Positions 6,814 to 13,371 of a stretch of DNA of 14,979 nt are shown piece after piece. The stretch spans positions 1 through 14,979 of the forward strand of contig QIDD01000003.1 of NCBI GenBank assembly GCA_003230355.1, read 5' to 3'. Below the pieces are notes generated by a model that saw nothing but the letters and a program-made list of their open reading frames with translations, had not been told where the DNA came from and did not search any database. Origin of the DNA: Methanobacteriota archaeon (GTDB lineage Archaea; Hydrothermarchaeota; Hydrothermarchaeia; Hydrothermarchaeales; SZUA-236). How positions within the stretch are numbered: position 1 is the stretch's first letter; each line of letters opens with the position of its first letter. The position numbers were made by a program, and so were the translations under genes.

Positions 6814-8090
6814 TTCTTTACGACCTTTTTTATTTCACCCTTCCCGCTCTGACGGTGTTTTTTCTCCTTGAATTTGTTCAGCTCGGAATCTATCTAAAAC
6901 GCACCCTCACAATCGAAACATATCACAAGATGTATCCTGTCTGGATTCTGATTCTTTTAGCGATTCTACTTCTAAATACAGCCTTTATCGCAGAGGAATT
7001 CTTTGCAAACGAAATAATGTATATCTTCTTTGAGATAGCGGCGGTCCTGGTCTTTGTGGCAGCCACTGCAATGATTCGGCGGGGCATAATCTCTGTAAAC
7101 ATCCTCGTGGGCATAACAGGCGAGCTTCGGGCCAAGATAAATGAAAAAACCCTTGAGCTCAAAGGGGCAAAGGACCAGTTAGAGGAATACTCGAAGTCAC
7201 TTGAGAAAATGGTTGAAGAGCGTACAAAGGAGCTTTCCGAAAAAGTGGGTGAGCTCACAGAAGCGCGCACCGCGCTTATCAACATGATGGATGATGTGGA
7301 GGCGGCAAACAAGTTTCTTCGCGATTCAGTTGAGCGGCTAAAGGGTGTGGACCGAATGAAGGATCAGCTCCTCTCCAACGTGAGCCACGAGCTTCGCACA
7401 CCTATTACGATTGTGAAATCAGCGCTTGAACTTATGGCTGATGAAAAGGTGTCAGAGGAGCAGCAGAAACTGATTAAGATGAGCAAGAACAACCTGAATC
7501 GGCTTGACACACTTGTAGGCGACCTCCTGTATTTTTCGAAAAAAGAGCGGGAAATCCCGGACGATGAGATTGAGAAGGTGAATCTGAAAGAGACGATTAT
7601 GGAATCGGTTTCAGGAATATCCCACATGGCAGAGATGAACAACATAACAGTGACAACCGATGTTCCAAAAGAACTCCCATCAGTGGACGCAAGCAAGTCC
7701 CGGCTCCTCCAGGTCTTCACCAACCTCCTTGGCAATGCCATAAAGTTTAATAAAGAAAGAGGAAGCATTTCGCTTAAGGTATCTTACAAGCCTGGAGAGG
7801 ATAAGGTGACGGTTTCTGTTTCTGATACTGGGGTGGGGATTCCCAGAGAACAGATGCCGAGAGTCTTTGAACGGTTTTTCCAGGTTGACGGCACGACCTC
7901 TCGTAAATACGGCGGAACCGGCCTGGGGCTTGCAATCACCAAAGGGATAGTTGAGGCCCATGGCGGAAAGATATGGGTTGAATCTGAGGTGGGCAAGGGC
8001 ACAACCTTTATCTTCACCCTCCCGCTTAGACTTAAGAAGAAGTATATTGTAACCCTTCCACTTGGAGAAAAGGAAAAATGGCAAAGATAA
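6810..8090 (+). CDS. Membrane-bound sensor histidine kinase
   Basis: This 426-residue kinase autophosphorylates on His and passes the phosphate to a receiver Asp. Three membrane segments (about 5-28, 43-63 and 69-89) form the N-terminus with hardly any outer loop, so there is no classical extracellular sensor. A long charged coiled-coil (about 105-180) follows, then HisKA with the H-box SHELRTPI (His193). The HATPase domain has the N-box NLLGNAIKF (Asn305/Asn309), the G1 box SDTGVGI (Asp339), an F-box at about 353-357 (FERFF) and the G2 box GGTGLGL (368-374). All catalytic boxes are intact. The gene overlaps its upstream membrane-protein neighbour by 4 nt and the first response regulator by 13 nt, so stoichiometric co-expression is expected. 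The stimulus is unknown. Confidence 0.93.
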   Translation: MILYDLFYFTLPALTVFFLLEFVQLGIYLKRTLTIETYHKMYPVWILILLAILLLNTAFIAEEFFANEIMYIFFEIAAVLVFVAATAMIRRGIISVNILVGITGELRAKINEKTLELKGAKDQLEEYSKSLEKMVEERTKELSEKVGELTEARTALINMMDDVEAANKFLRDSVERLKGVDRMKDQLLSNVSHELRTPITIVKSALELMADEKVSEEQQKLIKMSKNNLNRLDTLVGDLLYFSKKEREIPDDEIEKVNLKETIMESVSGISHMAEMNNITVTTDVPKELPSVDASKSRLLQVFTNLLGNAIKFNKERGSISLKVSYKPGEDKVTVSVSDTGVGIPREQMPRVFERFFQVDGTTSRKYGGTGLGLAITKGIVEAHGGKIWVESEVGKGTTFIFTLPLRLKKKYIVTLPLGEKEKWQR

Positions 8091-8470
8091 TGGTTGTGGA
8101 TGACGAAGCAGATATTTTGTATCTAGTCTCGAAAATGCTCTCAAATGAGGGCTATGAGGTGATTGGCGCAAACAGCGGTGAAGAGGCGCTTGAAATGCTT
8201 GAGAAGACCGATCCAGACCTGATTCTGTTGGATGTGATGATGCCGGGTATCAGCGGCTGGGAGACGTCAAAACAGATAAAGCAAAACCCCAGTTTCAGTT
8301 CTGTTCCAATCGCCATGCTCACAGTCAAATCAACAGTGGAGGACATGGAGAGAAGCTTTCAATTCGCCCACTGCGACGCCCATATTCCCAAGCCCATTAT
8401 AAGAAAGAAGATGATGAGCACTGTTTCGTGGCTTTTGAAAAACGCCCCTAAAACTGGAGGGAACAAATGA
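8078..8470 (+). CDS. Single-domain response regulator (first of a tandem pair)
   Basis: This 130-residue CheY-like receiver has no output domain. The acidic pocket is VDDE (Asp8, Asp9), the phospho-acceptor is Asp52 in LLDVMMPG, and Thr82 (LTVK) and Lys105 (PKP) complete the switch residues. Its start lies inside the kinase gene (13-nt overlap) behind a purine-rich GGAGAAAAGG. It ends in an ATGA overlap with the second receiver. The two share an unusual segment before the conserved Lys (ERSFQ followed by a D-x-H stretch), so they are likely duplicates of one another. With no DNA-binding domain, it must act through protein contacts, for example on the KaiC-like protein downstream, or as a phosphorelay intermediate. 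Confidence 0.92.
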   Translation: MAKIMVVDDEADILYLVSKMLSNEGYEVIGANSGEEALEMLEKTDPDLILLDVMMPGISGWETSKQIKQNPSFSSVPIAMLTVKSTVEDMERSFQFAHCDAHIPKPIIRKKMMSTVSWLLKNAPKTGGNK

Positions 8471-8850
8471 CGAAGATAATGATTGTTGACGATGAGCCGG
8501 ACGTGCTCTATATTGTGAGAAAGATTCTTGAAAAAGAAGGGTATGAAGTGGCGGTTACCTACAGCGGAAAGGACTGCCTGGATACAGTTGTCGATGTTAA
8601 GCCTGATCTCATCATCCTCGATATTATGATGCCCGGGCTCGACGGCTGGGAGGTTGCACGGACCCTGAAAAACCAGGAGCACACCAAAGATATCCCGATC
8701 ATTATGCTCACAGTCCGAGTGAGCGACGACTCTGTGGAACGCAGCTTTCAATATTCAAACGCTGACGGCCACCTGGGAAAACCCATCTCAAATGAAAAGA
8801 TGCTTAACACGATCAAGTGGGTTCTGGAAAACAAGAGAGGAAGTGGATGA
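8467..8850 (+). CDS. Single-domain response regulator (second of a tandem pair)
   Basis: This is a 127-residue CheY-like receiver with Asp8/Asp9 (VDDE), phospho-acceptor Asp52 (LDIMMPG), Thr82 and Lys105 (GKP) all present. It shares the SVERSFQYSNADGHL segment type with the preceding receiver, supporting a local duplication. No output domain follows, and the protein ends shortly after the last helix. It overlaps its upstream neighbour by 4 nt and the following KaiC-like gene by 4 nt (ATGA at 8847). This puts its product in position to regulate that protein, which is inference from context. Confidence 0.92.
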   Translation: MTKIMIVDDEPDVLYIVRKILEKEGYEVAVTYSGKDCLDTVVDVKPDLIILDIMMPGLDGWEVARTLKNQEHTKDIPIIMLTVRVSDDSVERSFQYSNADGHLGKPISNEKMLNTIKWVLENKRGSG

Positions 8851-9518
8851 AAGAAACCTTTCCTGAAAAATTCAGCGTGCTTCTTGTAGGGCCTCCGGGA
8901 GTGGGCAAACAGTATTTTGCTATCGATCTGGCAAAGCACTATCTAAATCAGGGGGAGAAGGTGGTCTTTCTCACAACTGAAAACTCGCCTGAAGAAATTG
9001 TTGCCAGGGGCCTGGAAATGGGTGTTGATCTAAGCGGTTTTGAAGACAGCCTCTACTATTTGGACTGCTATTCATGGAGTCTTCGCCAGGGCGGCGCTCA
9101 GAGCGATTCAACGAAGAACAGCATACGTATTTCCAGCCCTGAAAACCTTAATGAGATAATTGTAAAGGTGGAGCGTATCATGGGACTTTTCAACGGGCGC
9201 ATACGCCTTATTATACACTCGCTGTCGCCCTTTTTCCTGCACAACGAAGATCGAGAAGTAATAAAATTCGCCCAGCTTCTGACGAGCCGGATAAAGGAGG
9301 AGGGAAGCTTTATTTTGTCAACACTTCAGGAGGGTGTGCACAGCCCTTCCACGGTGAACACGCTCAGCTATCTTATGGACGGAAAACTTGAGATGCGCTT
9401 CTATGAGGGTGAGAGGCTTGATCGCCAGATTCGGGCGCATCATTTAAAGGATCTAGTTGCTGACACACGGTGGACTGCGTTTTCAATCGATAAAACAGGG
9501 TTCAACATCAGGGAGTAA
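8847..9518 (+). CDS. Degenerate KaiC/RAD55-like protein (likely pseudo-ATPase)
   Basis: This is a 223-residue RecA/KaiC-fold protein. I choose the ATG at 8847 because it forms an ATGA overlap with the receiver gene and has GAGGAAG upstream; an in-frame ATG at 8817 would give 233 residues. The P-loop is GPPGVGKQY (Lys21), but the Ser/Thr after the Lys is Gln22. At the Walker B position the strand reads RLIIHSLS, with His124 where the family has Asp. A Glu is kept after strand 2 (TTENS). It also starts directly at the P-loop strand and lacks the GIPGLDEL-type segment. Loss of both Mg-binding residues suggests nucleotide binding without normal hydrolysis, or none. As last gene of the kinase-receiver series it is a plausible output or adaptor. 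It is followed 9 nt later by the asd gene. Confidence 0.78.
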   Translation: MKETFPEKFSVLLVGPPGVGKQYFAIDLAKHYLNQGEKVVFLTTENSPEEIVARGLEMGVDLSGFEDSLYYLDCYSWSLRQGGAQSDSTKNSIRISSPENLNEIIVKVERIMGLFNGRIRLIIHSLSPFFLHNEDREVIKFAQLLTSRIKEEGSFILSTLQEGVHSPSTVNTLSYLMDGKLEMRFYEGERLDRQIRAHHLKDLVADTRWTAFSIDKTGFNIRE

Positions 9519-9527
9519 CAGAAATAG

Positions 9528-10574
9528 ATGAAAAAGATAAAGGTGGCAGTTCTTGGCGCAACTGGGATGGTTGGACAGAGATTTATAAGCCTTCTAGAGG
9601 GGCACCCTTTTTTCGAGCTTACAGATATAGCAGCCTCCGAGCGTTCAGCAGGCAAAAGATACGGTGATGCTGCCAGCTGGTATCTTGAATCCGGGATGCC
9701 TGAGTCCATGCAGGACCGTGTTGTTTCTGAAATCGATCCCAAGGTTATCGATGCGGATATTGTTTTTTCAGCGCTTCCATCCGATGTTGCAATGGACGTT
9801 GAACCTGCTTTTGCGCGGGCAGGGTTTACAGTTGCATCCAACGCGTCCGCCTATCGCGACGAAGCTGATGTACCGCTTCTTATTCCTGAGATCAACCCTG
9901 AGCACCTGGGACTGCTTGAGGTTCAGCGGCGAAATCGGGGCTGGGACGGCGCGATAATTACAAACCCGAACTGCACGTCAATCGTGCTCACACTGTCTCT
10001 AAAGCCGCTTTACGACAGCTTTGGAATTGACAGGCTCTTTGTCACATCTATGCAGGCTCTCTCAGGCGCGGGCTATAGTGGTGTTTCAGCCATGTCAATA
10101 ATCGACAACGTCATCCCCTATATAGGCGGTGAAGAAGAGAAGGTGGAATCTGAAAGCCACAAGATACTCGGCTCATTCGATGACGGCGCGATAAAAGATG
10201 CGGAGTTTAAAATATCAGCGTCATGCAACCGGGTTTTCACATCAGACGGACACCTTGAATCCGTGTTTATTGACCTATCTGAAAAACCAAGTGTTGACGA
10301 GGTTGAAGACGCCTTTAAATCATTCGGGGGCCTGCCACAAAAGCTTGGCCTCCCGACTGCGCCAAAACCACCAATTGTCCTGCGAAGCGAATCTGACAGA
10401 CCCCAGCCCAGATTCGACAGAATGGCAGGCGCAGGTATGGCGATATCTGTTGGACGTGTTCGAAAAGACAGCATATTCGACATTAAATACTCGGTTCTCG
10501 GCCACAACACCATCCGCGGAGCAGCAGGCGCATCAATCCTCAACGCAGAGCTGTTTGCGCGTGAAAAATTATAA
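9528..10574 (+). CDS. asd: Aspartate-semialdehyde dehydrogenase
   Basis: The enzyme reduces aspartyl phosphate with NADPH to aspartate semialdehyde, the branch point to Lys, Thr, Met and, in many methanogens, aromatic precursors. At 348 residues it has the length of the archaeal/fungal-type enzyme. The NADP-binding loop is [11 protein letters not shown] (9-19), followed by the helix SERSAGK typical of this type. The catalytic Cys149 lies in NPNCTSI, the [10 protein letters not shown] segment is at 176-185, and the general base is His242 in SDGHLESVF. It begins 9 nt after the KaiC-like gene without an obvious promoter of its own, so it may be read from the signalling operon. Its last two codons (TTA TAA) appear to form the TATA box for the alba gene. 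Confidence 0.95.
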   Translation: MKKIKVAVLGATGMVGQRFISLLEGHPFFELTDIAASERSAGKRYGDAASWYLESGMPESMQDRVVSEIDPKVIDADIVFSALPSDVAMDVEPAFARAGFTVASNASAYRDEADVPLLIPEINPEHLGLLEVQRRNRGWDGAIITNPNCTSIVLTLSLKPLYDSFGIDRLFVTSMQALSGAGYSGVSAMSIIDNVIPYIGGEEEKVESESHKILGSFDDGAIKDAEFKISASCNRVFTSDGHLESVFIDLSEKPSVDEVEDAFKSFGGLPQKLGLPTAPKPPIVLRSESDRPQPRFDRMAGAGMAISVGRVRKDSIFDIKYSVLGHNTIRGAAGASILNAELFAREKL

Positions 10575-10575
10575 G
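10562..10575 (+). promoter_or_regulatory. Possible promoter of alba within the end of asd
   Basis: TGAAAAATTATAAG combines a purine-rich BRE-like stretch with TTATAAG, made of the last Leu codon and stop codon of asd. Start of transcription would be near 10598, giving a leader of about 36 nt that contains a GGGGG Shine-Dalgarno-like run (10623-10627). Judged by eye. Confidence 0.35.
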
Positions 10576-10634
10576 AAGTAGTTTGCCGAGTATCTATTGA
10601 TTCGCAGTAAACGCCACTTCAAGGGGGCTCGTTG

Positions 10635-10907
10635 ATGACAAAGAACAACGCCGTATACGTGGGTAAGAAAAACGTTATGAGCTATGTACTTGCTGTTGTT
10701 ACACTCTTTAACAAAGGGGAAGGGAGCGTGCAGATAATGTCGCGCGGCCGGTCGATAAGTAAAGCCGTTGACATCGCCGAGATTACGCGCAACCGCTTTA
10801 TGCCAGAGGTAAAGGTCTCAGATATCACGATCGGGACTGAGGAGATGACCACAAAGGAGGGAACAAAAACAAACGTCTCCATAATTGAGATTACACTGAC
10901 GAAGTAG
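10635..10907 (+). CDS. albA: Alba DNA/RNA-binding chromatin protein
   Basis: Alba is a small dimeric protein that coats archaeal DNA and binds RNA. From the ATG at 10635 the protein has 90 residues, the normal size. The N-terminal strand and loop [14 protein letters not shown] carry the paired lysines (11 and 12) equivalent to the nucleic-acid-binding, acetylatable Lys of Sulfolobus Alba. The core motif [15 protein letters not shown] is textbook Alba, and the flexible hairpin (about 68-80, [12 protein letters not shown]) and the final strand are present. A TTG directly upstream (10632) is less likely as a start. A G-rich stretch about 8-12 nt before the ATG can serve as ribosome binding site. 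The marker-12-like gene follows after a single base, so the two are co-transcribed. Confidence 0.95.
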   Translation: MTKNNAVYVGKKNVMSYVLAVVTLFNKGEGSVQIMSRGRSISKAVDIAEITRNRFMPEVKVSDITIGTEEMTTKEGTKTNVSIIEITLTK

Positions 10908-10908
10908 C

Positions 10909-11856
10909 ATGGTGCGAACCCTTGGAGTTGACCATGGAACAAGGGGGATACGCTTCTGCCTCCTCGATGGAGTGGACACAGGTTTTTTTGAGATTGAGCG
11001 GGAGACAACAGCCGTCGACTCGGTTTTGGATGTTTTGGGGCAGGAGGGCTTACTTGATGTCGAGCTTATCGGGCTCACATATTCCATGGCCGATGCAATC
11101 ACAAAGATAACAAATCTTAAACATGTGAAAAACCGTGGTCAGCTTGAAGCGGTTACAGGTGAACATGTCGGGGCGGGGACACGGCTGTTTGACGAGATAG
11201 CAGGTTCGAAAATAAAGGCGGTTTTAATCCCTGGGCTGCACCGTGGGATCGAATGCATTGACAGCCGGTTTAAAATGCTCTATTCTCATATGGCGGCGTC
11301 TGAAAAAACAGCCCTTGCATACCACGCATTCAACAGGGTTAACGAGGAGTCGATGATAGTTGCTGACATCAGCTCCAACACGGTTTCAATCGGAATTAGA
11401 GATGGAAAATTTTTCGGCGCTGTTGATGCATGTCTCGGCGCGGCGGGCGTGTTACATGGTCCGCTTGATCTCAGTGCGATTCGAAGAGTTGACAGCGGCA
11501 AGGTTTCGGCAAATAAAGCGTTTTACTCGGCTGGTGTCTCTCAAAAATCAGGGCTAAACTCGACAGACATTTTGAATGGAAAATCGAGTGAGCAGCGGCT
11601 TGCACGAGACGCGCTCCTTATGGCTGCGGTGATGGAGATAACAGGACTCACAGCACTTGTCGAAGCGCAGACAATCTGTATCGCTGGCTCCACTGGACTT
11701 CACAAAAATATTTACCCAAAGCTGGAAAAAAAGCTGAATCACATCGCACCCGTAAACCGGCTCGACCCGTATTCTGCGGCAATGGGCGCAGCAGAAATCG
11801 CGCGAGACATCAAAGCGGGCAAAAAAGATTTTCTAGGGATTGGAGTAGACCTGTAA
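10909..11856 (+). CDS. Probable methanogenesis marker protein 12 (UPF0285-like, actin/sugar-kinase fold)
   Basis: This 315-residue protein is of the ASKHA (sugar kinase/actin) superfamily. A phosphate-1-type loop GVDHGTRGIRF opens the protein (6-16). A second, IVADISSNTVSIGIRDG (about 145-161), precedes the distinctive segment AAGVLHGPLDLSAIRRVD. A glycine turn IAGSTG near 265 fits the adenosine position. From memory these features match methanogenesis marker 12 (UPF0285), a family confined to methane-metabolising archaea and of unknown function; acetate-kinase-like archaeal proteins of other DUF families are the main alternative. It starts one base after the alba stop. A T-rich stretch (CCTTTTATCTC, 11869-11879) after its stop could end transcription before the convergent hicBA locus. 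Family assignment is moderately sure; the fold assignment is surer. Confidence 0.72.
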   Translation: MVRTLGVDHGTRGIRFCLLDGVDTGFFEIERETTAVDSVLDVLGQEGLLDVELIGLTYSMADAITKITNLKHVKNRGQLEAVTGEHVGAGTRLFDEIAGSKIKAVLIPGLHRGIECIDSRFKMLYSHMAASEKTALAYHAFNRVNEESMIVADISSNTVSIGIRDGKFFGAVDACLGAAGVLHGPLDLSAIRRVDSGKVSANKAFYSAGVSQKSGLNSTDILNGKSSEQRLARDALLMAAVMEITGLTALVEAQTICIAGSTGLHKNIYPKLEKKLNHIAPVNRLDPYSAAMGAAEIARDIKAGKKDFLGIGVDL

Positions 11857-11874
11857 TTTCCCTTCCATCACCTT

Positions 11875-12096
11875 TTATCTCATCTTAATGTATTTTTCAG
11901 TTGGCAGGTCAATGTCGTTTAGTATCTTTCTGATAAGACCTCTTGGAAGTTTTTTTCCGGGATGGATTGAATTGTTGTGGTTCTTCCATCTTTGTGTTTC
12001 CAGACGGTGTGGCTTCCTGTTTGATGGGGCCATTTCAAATCCGAGTTTGGAGACGATCTTGCACATTCTCTCCCCTGTGACGAGAGGGAGTTTCAA
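11875..12096 (-). CDS. hicA: HicA-type toxin with two compensating frameshifts (probably inactive)
   Basis: HicA is a small mRNA interferase with a dsRNA-binding-like fold and an active-site His in a G-S/T-H motif. This 73-residue frame begins (TTG) with MKLPLVTGERMCKIVSKLGF and ends with IHPGKKLPRGLIRKIL and LPTEKYIK, both clearly HicA. The middle (about residues 24-43, APSNRKPHRLE onwards) is not. Read one base out of phase, the same DNA gives HQTGSHTVWKHKDGRTTT, the normal HicA centre with the active-site GSH. One extra C in the GCCCC run near 12026-12030 and one missing base near 11968-11971 explain it. As it stands the catalytic His is lost. It follows hicB after 3 nt. Either the toxin is disarmed or the sequence has errors. 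Confidence 0.8.
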   Translation of the reverse strand: MKLPLVTGERMCKIVSKLGFEMAPSNRKPHRLETQRWKNHNNSIHPGKKLPRGLIRKILNDIDLPTEKYIKMR

Positions 12097-12099
12097 GAC

Positions 12100-12328
12100 T
12101 TATACTTCGACTTCTACCTGCTGGACTCCGGAAAAATGAGCTTTGTGCAAATTGTTAGCATCTATTTTTAATGCCTGTAGGTTTGCGACGATGGCTTCTT
12201 TTTATGTTTGTCATAAGCTCGTCGAGGGTTTCGCCATAGCTGTGGCATCCCTTTATATCTGGGACTGTGCCGATGTAAGCGCCGTCTTCGTCTTGTTCAA
12301 CTAGCACTGTGAATTTGAGCTTTGTCAT
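12100..12328 (-). pseudogene. hicB: HicB-type antitoxin, frameshifted
   Basis: From ATG 12328 the protein reads MTKLKFTVLVEQDEDGAYIG, then a TVPDIKGCHSYGETLDEL segment: a typical HicB partial-RNase-H-like domain, which binds and neutralises HicA. In an A5 run (minus strand; plus T 12199-12203) the frame slips: the in-frame continuation is RSHRRKPTG and stops at 12155 after 57 residues. With one A fewer it continues as EAIVANLQALKIDANNLHKA to a TAA at 12100-12102, 75 residues, ending 3 nt before hicA, the normal operon layout. A good ribosome site (AGGTGA, 12336-12341) and a TATA element lie upstream. The short product would lack the last strand and helix. No DNA-binding domain is seen. Confidence 0.78.
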
Positions 12329-12365
12329 GTTAACTTCACCTATGCTTTTTTCTTACTTCTTCAAC

Positions 12366-12375
12366 ATTTAAATAT
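12366..12375 (-). promoter_or_regulatory. TATA element of hicBA
   Basis: The minus strand reads ATATTTAAAT, an almost palindromic TATA box. Start of transcription is expected near 12344, giving a leader of about 16 nt that includes AGGTGA (12336-12341), 7 nt before the hicB ATG. Confidence 0.45.
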
Positions 12376-12409
12376 GTATCACATGGTGTCGAAGCTTTTT
12401 GCAAGCAAT

Positions 12410-12694
12410 TCAAAGCGCTCCTGCTTCTTGCAGCTTCTTCTTGATCTCGTTGAACGTGGCCTGGAGTTCTTCCTCTGATTTAACGCCTGCAATGATGTAT
12501 TTTCCGTTTCGATAAAGCGTTACATGTTTCTTTTTTCCCTCCACGTTCACCTTAACAAGTAAGGCTGGATAGGTTTCAGGCTCGTACACACGCTCTGCCA
12601 CATCAAGCTTAGTATAAAGACTCGCAATGTCTAAAGGCCTGCCAAAACTCCCAGTGGCAACAATATTAACGATACGAGGATTTTTGTTTTTCAA
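12410..12694 (-). CDS. Stand-alone single TBP repeat protein
   Basis: This 94-residue protein aligns along its whole length with one half of the TATA-binding protein saddle. Matching elements are PRIVNIVATG at the first strand (Asn10 at the conserved DNA-contacting Asn), GRPLDI, YEPETYPALLVKV, then RNGKYIIAGVKSEEE and a C-terminal helix. Archaeal TBP has two such repeats in about 180 residues; here there is only one, so a saddle would need a dimer. Both positions of the Phe pair that kinks DNA are Tyr here (Tyr42, Tyr61). Single TBP domains are also known in RNase HIII and some glycosylases, but no such partner domain is attached. The start is TTG at 12694, behind a G-rich ribosome site. The gene stands alone between hicBA and the restriction genes. 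Function is open: transcription modulator, nucleic-acid or protein binder. Confidence 0.82.
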   Translation of the reverse strand: MKNKNPRIVNIVATGSFGRPLDIASLYTKLDVAERVYEPETYPALLVKVNVEGKKKHVTLYRNGKYIIAGVKSEEELQATFNEIKKKLQEAGAL

Positions 12695-12730
12695 ACCTAC
12701 ACCCCCCCTAAAAAATATAATTCAATCAAT

Positions 12731-12746
12731 CGCTATAACTTTTCGG
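12731..12746 (-). promoter_or_regulatory. BRE/TATA promoter of the TBP-repeat gene
   Basis: The minus strand reads CCGAAAAGTTATAGCG, closely resembling the lipoprotein promoter at the left end of the window. Predicted start is near 12711, giving a leader of about 17 nt that contains GGGGGGG TG as ribosome site before the TTG at 12694. A second AT-rich stretch (12711-12720) is too close to be the better TATA box. Confidence 0.45.
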
Positions 12747-12810
12747 AAATGTGACGAATTAGAGAAACGCGTTGGAAAAAGAAGAGAAGAAAATTTGCTT
12801 GGGGAAATTA

Positions 12811-13371
12811 TTAAGTGAATTGTTTCTGAACTAAAAACCAGTAAACTAATAGGTCTTTTTCAATCCTTCGGTGCTCCGGGAATATCTTGGAGACGGTTTT
12901 CCAATATCGTTCATTGTGTTTTTTCTCTACTGAGTGAGCCATTTCATGGTAGATTACGTATTCGAGCAATGTTTTTGGAAGATACCTTAAGAAGGTGTTA
13001 AGGGTTAGATTTTTCTTGTGACTTAAGCTTCCCCATTTGGATTTCATCCGTCTAAAAAATATTTTATTAATCTGTAGATTAGATGTCTCTTCGACGTTTT
13101 CAACGTAAGAGTGAACTAAGTCTCTAAATTCTTTGTCAGTTCTTTCCTCGAGTTTTTTCTTTTCTGACTCTTTTAGTGCAGTTTTTATCACCGACTCCCT
13201 TTTGTAAATCCACGTTTTATGTTTCTCTAGTAGGCCCTTATGGTTCTCGAAGTTTTTTGGTAGTACAAGAAGCAAATCCCCTGTTTTGAACTCCAGCCTT
13301 GGATACTTGATATCCCTATAAGACACATCATATCTAATTTGTTGGTCCTTTATCCTAACTTGCTGTTCCAT
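12811..13371 (-). CDS. YgjP/DUF45-type zinc metallopeptidase linked to restriction genes
   Basis: This 186-residue protein is of the YgjP (DUF45, M48-like/SprT-like) group. It has the family element RRMKSKWGSLS (107-117) with NLTLN after it, then the zinc motif HEMAH (His142, Glu143, His146) and the downstream HNERYW (152-157) that supplies the third ligand region. The N-terminal half is a beta-rich domain with LEFKTGDLLLVLP, as in YgjP. No signal peptide or membrane segment is present, so it should be cytosolic. Its ATG lies 17 nt inside the end of hsdR, so it is co-translated with a type I restriction subunit. A role in restriction control or proteolysis of the enzyme is inference. It looks more AT-rich than the middle of the window, as does hsdR. 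Confidence 0.85.
   Translation of the reverse strand: MEQQVRIKDQQIRYDVSYRDIKYPRLEFKTGDLLLVLPKNFENHKGLLEKHKTWIYKRESVIKTALKESEKKKLEERTDKEFRDLVHSYVENVEETSNLQINKIFFRRMKSKWGSLSHKKNLTLNTFLRYLPKTLLEYVIYHEMAHSVEKKHNERYWKTVSKIFPEHRRIEKDLLVYWFLVQKQFT

Noticed and set aside
7680..8171. Minus-strand open frame opposite the end of the histidine kinase
   Set aside because: It lies opposite the ATPase boxes of the kinase and the start of the receiver, both plainly real; no motif or promoter.
11888..12139. Plus-strand open frame of 83 codons at the hicBA locus
   Set aside because: It is antisense to hicA/hicB, whose restored frames match the families residue by residue; nothing supports the plus-strand reading.
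487..13357. TAG as a pyrrolysine codon, as in some methanogens
   Set aside because: mfnB, purM, the KaiC-like gene, alba and hsdR all end in TAG at the expected protein length, so TAG acts as an ordinary stop here; I found no in-frame TAG inside a recognisable gene.
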